From Sesamum alatum (Eukaryota > Streptophyta > Magnoliopsida > Lamiales > Pedaliaceae), in contig JACGWO010000011.1 in the NCBI GenBank assembly GCA_034509735.1, forward strand, positions 11,131,866 through 11,195,865: 64,000 nucleotides of DNA. Direction: 5' to 3'. The translations under genes and the position numbers were made by a program. Shown here one piece after another: positions 56,701 to 64,000 of this stretch. The notes under the pieces are model-generated. The model was not told where the DNA came from. It worked only from the letters and a program-made list of their open reading frames with translations, and made no database searches. Each line of letters opens with the position of its first letter. The first letter of the stretch is position 1.

Positions 56701-58053
56701 TTACACAAAATATTTCTTTAGGTTAACCACGTTCCATGTTCGTGGTACCTCCTTTCCATCTAATTTTTGCAAGCGGTATGTTCCTTTCCCCAGAATTTCA
56801 ATCACTTGATATCGCCCGGTCCATTTGGCGTCTAGCTTCCCAGTGTTCCCTGTAGCATCAGCCCTCCGTAGAACGAGGTCGCCTACTTGGAAATCTCGAT
56901 GTCGTACTTTACCGTTGTAGGCTCTTGCCATCAACGTCTTGTATGCTTCAGTTCTGACATTCGCGCTACTCCTTAGCTCTTCCAAAAAGTCGAGGTCGGC
57001 TCTCCTTTCGTCTTCATTGCTCGTCGGCTCGTAATACTTCACTCGGAGTGTCTCTTCCCCAATCTCCACTGGGATGACGGCTTCCGACCCATAGACTAGA
57101 CTGAAGGAAGTTTCCCCTGTGCTCCGGCGTGGGGTGGTTCGGTATGCCCAAAGTACTCCCGGAAGCTCTTCGACCCAATTGCCCTTGGCCTCTTCCAGTC
57201 TTGTCTTCAAATTTTGGAGGATTATCCGATTGGTCACTTCAGTTTGGCCATTGGATTGCGGCGTTGCCACCGACGTGAAGTACTGCTTTATCTTCAATTC
57301 TTGGCACCATTGGCGAAATTTAGATCCCTGAAACTGTGTGCCATTGTCCATCACGAAGGCTCTGGGGATGCCGAAGCGACATATGATATTTTTCCAGACG
57401 AATCTGATGACTTCCCTCTCTGTAATCCTGCTTAGTGTCTCTGCTTCCACCCACTTCGAAAAATAATCCACTGCTACTAGAAAGTACTCTCGCTGGCCGG
57501 TTGCCCGGGGAAGCTTCCCTACTATATCCATCCCCCACTGATCGAAAAGGCAAGGACTCTGCAGGGGTTGCATGTCCGCAGCTGGGACATGAGCAATATT
57601 TGCGTGTTCTTGACACTTTCGGCACTTCCTCACTAAATCCCTGGCGTCTTCTTGCATGGTTGGCCAAAAATACCCTTGCCTCAGGGCCTTCTGCGCTAAG
57701 GATCTACCCCCTGAGTGGTTGCCATAGCTTCCCTCGTGGATTTCCCTCAGAACGTACTCTGCCTTGTCCTTATTTATGCACTTGAGGTATGGCTGCGAGA
57801 ATCCTCTTTTATACAACTCCCCGCCAATCAGGGTAAACCTAGCTGCTCTCGCGCGAAGTGTCCTTGCTTGCTTGGGATCCTGGGGTACTTTTCCAAATTT
57901 TAGATATGCTTCTAGCTCCTCCATCCACTCAGATGGAGCTCCTTTTGTCATCAGGACTTCACTCTCCTCTTCATTCACATCCGGGTGCTCTTGGTTCAAC
58001 AATGTTATCTTCCTGCTCTTCAGGGGAGCCAATGAACTGGCTAGCTTAGCCAA
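56701..58053 (-). CDS. Gypsy integrase (open frame, part of pol)
   Basis: A 450-residue open segment of pol. A His/Cys zinc-binding part (IHEGSYGNHSGG ... CRKCQ) precedes the DDE core: WGMDIVGKLP, FVMDNGTQF and PQSNGQTE, with 35 residues between the second Asp and the Glu. A C-terminal part (KVRHRDFQVGDLVLRRADA, GKGTYRLQKLDGK) follows. It inserts element cDNA into the host genome. The upstream boundary is a stop in the pol frame, TAA at 58089-58087, so it is not a gene with its own start. This segment shows no damage, unlike protease, RT and RNase H. Confidence 0.85.
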   Translation of the reverse strand: MAKLASSLAPLKSRKITLLNQEHPDVNEEESEVLMTKGAPSEWMEELEAYLKFGKVPQDPKQARTLRARAARFTLIGGELYKRGFSQPYLKCINKDKAEYVLREIHEGSYGNHSGGRSLAQKALRQGYFWPTMQEDARDLVRKCRKCQEHANIAHVPAADMQPLQSPCLFDQWGMDIVGKLPRATGQREYFLVAVDYFSKWVEAETLSRITEREVIRFVWKNIICRFGIPRAFVMDNGTQFQGSKFRQWCQELKIKQYFTSVATPQSNGQTEVTNRIILQNLKTRLEEAKGNWVEELPGVLWAYRTTPRRSTGETSFSLVYGSEAVIPVEIGEETLRVKYYEPTSNEDERRADLDFLEELRSSANVRTEAYKTLMARAYNGKVRHRDFQVGDLVLRRADATGNTGKLDAKWTGRYQVIEILGKGTYRLQKLDGKEVPRTWNVVNLKKYFV

Positions 58054-58086
58054 TTGATCTGCCTCTTCATTCTCAGTCCTCGGAAT

Positions 58087-60258
58087 TTACTCCAAGGTGA
58101 ATGTGTCAAAGTTCTTCCTCACTTCTTGGATTTTTGCCAAGTATTTAGCCATCTGCTCTCCCTTGGCCTCAAATTCCCTATTTACTTGCTTGACGACCAG
58201 CTGGGAATCACTGTATACCTTCACATGTTTTGCCCCTGCTGCGAAGGCCAACTTCCCTCTTGCGATGAATGCTTCGTACTCTGCTTCATTATTTGAGGCG
58301 GCGAACCCAAGGCGGATCGCATAACGCATTGTGTCCTGATATGGGCTCTCGAGTAATATTCCTGCTCCGCCTCCCTGGGACATGGAAAAGCCATCCACAA
58401 ACATCTTCCAACACCTCTTCTCTTGGATGCCTTCCTCCTCCGTCAATTCGGAGATGAAATCTGCCAATGCTTGTGCCTTTATCGCAGGTCTAGGCTGATA
58501 CGTGATTCCATGTTCACTCAACTCTACAGACCATTTTACCATTCTCCCGGATGTGTTGGGATCTGCCAATACCCTCTTCAAGGGTTGATTCGTCAGTACT
58601 GCTATAGGATGTGACTAAAAATAAGGACGCAGCTTCCTCGCCGCGGTTACCAGTGCCAAAGCCACCTTCTCAATCTGTGCATACCTCTGTTCTGGTCCTT
58701 GCAGTGCCTTGCTGGCATAATATATGGGATGATGTTCACGCCCTTCTTCCCTCACGAGGACCGAACTGACCGCTCCTTCCGAGACGGACAGGTATATAAA
58801 CAAGGTCTCCCTGGGCTCGGGCTTTGTCAGCAGAGGGTGGCGAAGTAAGATACTTCTTCAACTCTTCAAAGGCAACTTGACACTGCTCCGTCCAAGTGAA
58901 GCCATCCATCTTCCTTAACACCTTGAAGAATGGGAGTCCCCGTTCTGAGGATCTCAAAATGAAACGATTAAGTGCTGCCATTCGTCCTGTCAGTTTCTGT
59001 ACTTCTTTTATCGTCCGGGGAGGCTGCATAGTCATAATGGCCTCAATTTTCTCTGGATTAGCCTCTATCCCCCTCTGAGAAACCATGTATCCGAAGAACT
59101 TTCCTCCCTGAACTCCGAAGGTGCACTTTGTGGGGTTCAGCTTCATCCCATAGCTTCCCAATGTGCGAAATCATTCCTCGAGGTCAACTACGTGATCTTC
59201 CTTCTTACGGCTTTTGACTAGCATGTCATCTATGTACACCTCCATGTTCCGTCCTATTTGCTCTTTGAACATGCTATTCACTAATCTTTGATATGTAGCT
59301 CCCGCATTTTTCAGCCTGAAGGGCATCACTCTGTAGCAATACGTGCCCTGCTCCGTCACAAAGCTTGTCTTTTCTTGATCTTCGGGCGCTAGTCGAATTT
59401 GATTATAGCCCTGAAACGCGTCCAAGAAGCTCACCAACTCACATCCCGAAGTCGAATCAATTAGCGCATCAATCCTCGGCAAGGGATATGAGTCTTTGGG
59501 GCAAGCTCGATTTAAATCGGTGAGGTCTATGCACATCCTCCACTTCCCGTTGCTCTTTGGGACAAGGACCACGTTGGCCAACCATTCGGGGTAGTACACT
59601 GGTCGAATGTAGTCTACTTGGAGAAGCTTTTCGACCTCTTCGCCTATGATCTTGTTCCTCTCTATCCCAAATGCTCTCCTTTTCTGCTTCACCGGCTTTG
59701 CTTTTGGGTCCACGTTGAGTCTGTGGACCATTACTTCAGGATCTATTCCTTTCATGTCGGACAACTTCCAACCAAATGCGTCTACTGATCTTTGCAAAAA
59801 ATCGACAATGACGTGTTCTATCTGCTCACTTAGCAGCGACCCCACCTTTAACGCCTTCTTAGGGTCACCCAGGAGCTCAACCATCTTGATCTCCTCAAAA
59901 GCTTCTATTCTCTCTTCCTCCACCTTCTTCTTTTTGGCTTCTCTCCTGGTTTCTTCTGTTTGCTCCTCCATGGAGCTCCTCTTTCCCGGCTCTCTCCCAT
60001 GGGTTTCCTTTTCGGTCAACCCAACACTGCTTCCTTCGCCATTCCTCTCACGGCATTCTACTGATGATTTCAGCGTGCTGGCATAACATTCCCATGCTTG
60101 CTTTCTGTCTCCCACCATCTCTCCTACTCCTTCTAGTGTGGGGAATTTCACTTTTATGTGATAAGTGGATATCATGGCTTGGAAGAGATTCAAGCTTGGC
60201 CTCCCCAAGATAACATTGTAGGCCGAAAGGTGCATCCACCACCAAGAACTTTACAAAC
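58087..60258 (-). pseudogene. Gypsy reverse transcriptase and RNase H, broken
   Basis: From 60235: end of the protease region (SAYNVILGRPSLN), a charged linker, then RT with NVVLVPKSNGKWRMCIDLTD, LDAFQGYNQIRLAPEDQEKT and the intact YIDD catalytic box near 59215. A TGA at 59173-59171 follows. Reading continues in the same frame (SYGMKLNPTKCTFGVQGGKF), then shifts near 58800 into IYYASKALQGPEQRYAQIEK. A TAG lies at 58617-58615. The second RNase H-like domain (KMFVDGFSMSQGGGAGILLE, NNEAEYEAFIA) ends at the TAA 58089-58087. The stops at 58615 and 58087 occupy places where glutamine is usual, consistent with C-to-T changes. Confidence 0.88.
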
Positions 60259-62358
60259 TTAGTCACACGCCTGGGATATGACCAAATCAAAATTGGCAAA
60301 GTGGCTTTCCCCCAAAGGCACGACCACATCTCCGCTGAAGCTGGTCAAGGGGGTATTGACGGGCGCGAGCTGTATGTTGTCAATCCTCATTTGGGAAAAA
60401 GCCTTGTAAAATAGGATGTCAGCTGAACTCCGGCTGTCAATCAGAATTTTCCTCACCCAGAAGTTCGATACTGATGCTGCCACCACAATTGCCTCATTGC
60501 AGGAGGGAAGGTTCCCCTCCAAGTCCTGGTCGTTAAATGTTATTTCCGTCTCGAGACGTGCCCGAGGCACTCCCTTGAGCTCGCTGCAGGCTACCTGGTT
60601 AGAAACATTTCCTGCTGCTTTGGCGGCCACTTTCTTAGCTCGTCCTGAATCTCCTCCAGCCGGGCCTCCCGAAATGACTCTAATGACTCCAGCTGTCGGA
60701 AGGTTATCTTTTTTCTCACGATCCTCTTCCTCCTTATCTCTTATCTCAAGGCGGGGCGTCGGCCGCTTATTTTCTCGGGTGACCTCTCGAGGTTCTTGTT
60801 TCATTTTGGCCACGAACTCCTTCAGGTATCCGCGCCTGATGAGTTTCTCAATCTCTATTTTCAGATGGCGACATTCCTCCGTGTTGTGGCCTCGATCCTT
60901 GTGGAAGTGACAGTATTCATCAGACTTCATTCTATGTGGATTATCCTTCATCGGGTAGGGCCATCTCACAAGCCCTTGTTGTTCAGCTATCGCGAGAATC
61001 TGGACTCGCGGTGCGTTCAATGGGGTATACTTCACTAATTCCCCTGATATTGGTGGCTTCCTTTCTCGCCGGATTCCCTCCGACTTGGGAGGAAATCTCC
61101 TTTCTGCTTCATCAGCTTTCCTCTTAAGGGGATTTGCCGGACGCAATCCCACTGTTTCCTCAATCCGGATGTACTTCTCTGCACGAAGCAATAGCTCCTC
61201 CTAAGTCGAAGGGGGCTTCCCTGCTATCGATTCCTTGAATCGCCCTCTTCTCAGATTCTGTTGTATGATACTAGCCAAGAGCTCAGGATTCACATGTAGG
61301 ACTTCTAACACTGCTTCCGAGAAGCGCTGCACATATTCTCTCAAACTTTCATTCTCCCGTTGGACTATGGTAAACAAGTATGAAGCGGTCTTTGGGTACC
61401 GCCTGTTGATCGAGAAGTGGTGCAGGAAGCGCTGGGAAAGTTGTTCAAATGAATCGATAGTCCCGGGTGGCAGCTGGTTAAACCATGCCATGGCTTTCCC
61501 TGAAAGGGTAGTGCGAAATAACTTGCAATACGCCGCGTCGCTGATGTCCAGCAGGTCGGCTCTGGCCATAAAGCGGTCAAGGTGATCCTGAGGGTCTCCT
61601 ACTCCGCTATACTCACTCAAACTCGGAATCTTCACTCCCGGATGAATAGCTTCTGCCAAGATATGGGGAGCGAATGGGCTCCGTCGAGGAGGCGCCACTG
61701 CCAAAGGTCGCGCTGGATAACCCGTAGGCCCCAGCGAGTTAGGGAAGGCGTGCAGGGGAGGGGCTTGTCTCTCGTAATATCCCCCTCCTTGTGCTGGCGC
61801 CCTCCCCCCCTGAGGGGGGATAAAATTGTCTTCTTGCCCTCCATGTGATGGATGAAGGAAATAATTTTCGTCTCCTCCCGCTCCTCGTGGGGGTGAAGGA
61901 TAAAAGACGTCCTCGGGCTGCGTGGCCCTGCTATTGACCTCCTCCTCAAAGTCCATGCCTTCAAAAGCTTCCTCGGGCCTCTGCTCTCTTGCGTGTGCCT
62001 CATGTCCCCTCCCAAGATGGCGAAGGGGTTGTGGGGGTGCCGCTTGTCCAGCAATATACTGAGCCACGGCCCTCGTGGCAGCCTGAGCTGATGCCTCTTC
62101 TATCATCTGTTGAAGGGCCTCTTGAGTAATCTGGATGACTGGTTGAGGTGGCGGGACCTCAACCTCCTCGTGCCCTTCTCCCTCTCGGCTTCGTACTGGA
62201 GGACTCTCCAGGGTGCGGCCCTGGTCCTCCCCTTGGTTCTCCACCCTTTGAACTGGTGCTGGTGGATTCGCCAGGGCGCGGCCCTGCTCCACCTCCTCTC
62301 GTCTCCCGGGGTCCTCTTGCCCCACGTTCACGCTTCTCGCCCTTGATTTGGTGTTCAT
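60259..62358 (-). pseudogene. Gypsy gag and protease, interrupted
   Basis: ATG at 62358-62356. An Arg/Glu/Pro-rich N-terminus leads into the retrotransposon gag domain at about 61600-61220 (KLFRTTLSGKAMAWFNQLPP, ESLREYVQRFSEAVLEV). An in-frame TAG at 61203-61201 interrupts gag just before EELLLRAEKYIRIEET. The same frame then continues to a zinc-knuckle-like CHFHKDRGHNTEEC and the aspartic protease (KILIDSRSSADILF). The catalytic D-S/T-G motif is D-S-R here, so protease is probably inactive. The frame ends at TAA 60261-60259, and two small frame changes separate it from pol. Confidence 0.88.
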
Positions 62359-62379
62359 CTTCGATGCCTAGACTCATTT

Positions 62380-62396
62380 CCCACAGACGGCGCCAA
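62380..62396 (-). other. Gypsy primer-binding site
   Basis: On the minus strand TTGGCGCCGTCTGTGGG lies two bases inside the 5' LTR. The TGGCGCCG core is usual for plant Gypsy elements of the Tat/Athila group. I did not assign the tRNA. Confidence 0.75.
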
Positions 62397-62398
62397 GC

Positions 62399-62761
62399 TG
62401 ATGGTGTATAATTTGGAAAGAGTATAGCCTATGCACGTTGGCGCCAAATCAGCACAAAAAGCTAGAGAAAGTAAAGAAAAGCGTGTAAAGTATGAATTTC
62501 ATATATAAAAGGTAAGTTTACAAATGAATCCACCCCCTATTTATAGTAATTTTTTGGGGGTGAAGTTACAATTTAACCCTTTGATCCTACGGCCTAGAAT
62601 TAATCTGCCGAAGGCATGATGGTCATTTCACGTGCCCACTCCTTTTTTAACCTCCATTTCTTAACCTCCCCCAACTTCCCCTTTAACTTCCCTTTGGGGC
62701 ACTGGTGTAGTTCACCATAAGTTGGAGAACCTTTTTGTGAATAATATTTTTCTCCTCATCA
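62399..62761 (-). repeat. Gypsy 5' LTR
   Basis: 363 bp, colinear with 53093-53455. The visible differences are nearly all transitions, clustered around 62590-62610. Confidence 0.92.
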
Positions 62762-62766
62762 GTTAT

Positions 62767-63002
62767 TTGAAACTACTCAACTCTTTTGAAAATATTGGCA
62801 ACAATGCTATTTTTTATTATATGACTTTTATTTTCATAGTTACGGGTTGTACATTGCTGTTTGATTATTTGTATTATAAATATAATATAAATAATAATTT
62901 ATATTATAAATAACAAAGTATATTATAATAAATAAATTATTATTCTATTCAATAGTGATTCGATAAGAGTTATTGTTGATTTAATAAAATGATTCGTATA
63001 TG
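62767..63002. other. inner AT-rich part of the foldback element, right of the Gypsy
   Basis: Continuation of 52800-53087 after the Gypsy. AT-rich and noncoding. Confidence 0.5.
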
Positions 63003-63341
63003 GCGTGCATTGATTTATTGATTAATGATAAAAATTGACGAAAATGAAGTTTCGAGACTAACTTAGGAATTTTTTTTAACAATTTTGTTACAGAAAAAAA
63101 TTATAAATCATGGGACCAAAAAGCAAACCCCCCTCCCCTTCCTTCATAGGACCAAAAAAGCAATTTAGTGGTTGGTGTTTAATGGCTTTTTGCCACTTAT
63201 CATTAAAACTTAATGGAAAAAGAGCCTTTGGACTAACTTTATAAACTTTTTAATACTTTTGGAACCAAGAAAGAAATTCGTAAATTATGGGACCAGAAAA
63301 ACAAACTCTATTCTTTGTGGGACCAAAAAAGTAATTTCCCC

Positions 63342-63685
63342 TTAAAATATATTAATTGGACAGTTAAGTTAATGTAAGAATTTAGAAGTTGGATAAGTTA
63401 GCTTATTAGTTGAATAGCATTTTTTTTTAGATTACATAAATTGGTACATGAGTGTTGAAACAATCACTTTGTGTACTATAGTACTTTTTTTCTTTTAGTA
63501 ATATAGATTACTGACTTGGAGTGTTTTGTCATATGTTACAAGTTTTGAGGATTTATCACTTTATAAGGACAAAACCTCCGTATCCCAAAACATAATAAAA
63601 GGGGAAAAAATAAGAAGGGTTTAAAAAGGCGCCTAACATTTTGAAAAAAAAGCATCTAACTCTTTCAAGTCTTACTTTGTTCTTC
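63342..63685. other. AT-rich flank
   Basis: No gene or recognisable element seen. Confidence 0.4.
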
Positions 63686-64000
63686 CACTAGAAAAAATAT
63701 AATATTTAACTATGATCAATTATCATGGTTAAAGTTAAATAATCGTAGTAAAAGGTCAATAATCACGACCACCATTAGGAAAAATATCAATATTAGCTAT
63801 ATTTTTAATGACAATGGCAAAAAACCGTGATAAATAACTATTATTAATTACGATTTAATAAAAACCATTGCAAAAACTAACTTTTCCATCATAAAAAATT
63901 TATTTGCCACGGCTAAAAGCCGTGGTAAAAACATTCGCCATGACGTTTAGCCATTACAAATGTTTTAGCCATCCTCGCAAAAACCACGGCCGACAACCGT
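63686..64000. mobile_element. CACTA-type MITE, cut by the window end
   Basis: Begins CACTAGAAAAAATATAATAT and shares long stretches with 32568-32885 (for example 'gccgtggtaaa' and 'ttttagccatcctcgcaaaa'). It has an extra inner segment of about 85 bp (63700-63785) absent from the other copy. The right end lies beyond the window. Confidence 0.75.

Larger units (their letters stand above)
53093..62761 (-). mobile_element. Tat-type Gypsy LTR retrotransposon with antisense gene, 9.7 kb
   Basis: Identical-length LTRs (363 bp) start TGATGGTGTATAATTTGG and end CTCCTCATCA. The target duplication is GTTAT (53088-53092, 62762-62766). The LTRs differ at about eight positions by eye (around 98% identity), so the insertion is recent compared with the Copia. 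Minus-strand order is gag, protease, RT, RNase H, integrase, then a spacer and a plus-strand gene before the 3' LTR. An extra gene in this place is a known trait of the Tat lineage. gag-pol has several stops and shifts; the integrase part is open. Confidence 0.93.
47822..63341. mobile_element. foldback (long inverted repeat) DNA element hosting two LTR retrotransposons
   Basis: The left arm (47822-47959 continued at 52601-52800) and right arm (about 63003-63341) are inverted copies. Shared landmarks are TTTTTTGGTCCCACAAAGAA, GTTTACGAATTT and, at the inner end, GTCAATTTTTGTCATTAATC. Each arm contains two tandem sub-units with GGTCCCA...GGGTTTG. Subtracting the Copia and Gypsy insertions leaves roughly 1.2 kb, the size of a MITE or small MULE derivative. 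No transposase and no clear target duplication were found. Confidence 0.65.

Noticed and set aside
57119..62411. Many plus-strand frames opposite gag-pol
   Set aside because: They are shadows of the minus-strand Gypsy coding sequence with no family features.

Overview
This is nuclear DNA of a flowering plant, most likely a eudicot. It is AT-rich and gene-poor, with plant-type introns and plant-specific families: a PELPK cell-wall protein, an S1-type self-incompatibility protein homologue, an EG45/plant natriuretic peptide-like protein, and CACTA, Mutator-like, Harbinger/Tourist, Helitron, Copia, Tat-type Gypsy and LINE elements. I could not fix the species. Only three protein genes look like intact host genes: PELPK-like (2095-2541, +), S1 homologue (11195-11605, -) and EG45-like (46083-45120, -, two exons). 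Nearly everything else is mobile DNA or its relics.

Layout, left to right. 1-4.5 kb: a tRNA-like relic, the PELPK-like gene with its TATA box, and a LINE fragment. 4.5-8.2 kb: a broken LINE on the minus strand. 7.6-28.4 kb: a direct tandem duplication. Copy A is about 4.5 kb (7612-12100). Copy B (12536-28402) began as the same sequence and was enlarged by a 444-bp CACTA MITE and an 11.2-kb CACTA transposon (16013-27198), which itself carries a 2.2-kb solo LTR in an exon. Both copies contain a Pack-MULE with a GRF zinc-finger fragment, an S1 homologue (intact in A, frameshifted in B) and the 5' end of a Helitron. Because copy A is the uninserted reference, most insertion sites and target duplications can be read exactly.

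28.2-33.9 kb: two Helitron candidates in opposite orientation (28178-30616 + and 30953-33882 -), the second containing four MITEs of three types. 34.8-40.4 kb: a tandem array of units of about 1.78 kb made of CACTA-type GCAACG repeats, with five copies of a TATA-box plus pyrimidine-rich leader. 40.4-47.8 kb: a Copia relic, a MULE-type MITE, a 1-kb Tourist-like element, a CACTA MITE, the EG45-like gene and further small repeats.

47.8-63.3 kb: an inverted-repeat (foldback) element that received two LTR retrotransposons, a degenerate Copia (47960-52595) and a younger Tat-type Gypsy (53093-62761). Each has a 5-bp target duplication and is coded on the minus strand. The Gypsy also carries an intron-containing gene on the opposite strand between its integrase and 3' LTR, with its own TATA box. 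The window ends inside a CACTA MITE related to the one at 32568-32885.

The genes do not form a pathway. The biology visible here is layered transposition, tandem duplication with divergent fates of the duplicated S1 gene, and several transposon-borne transcription units.
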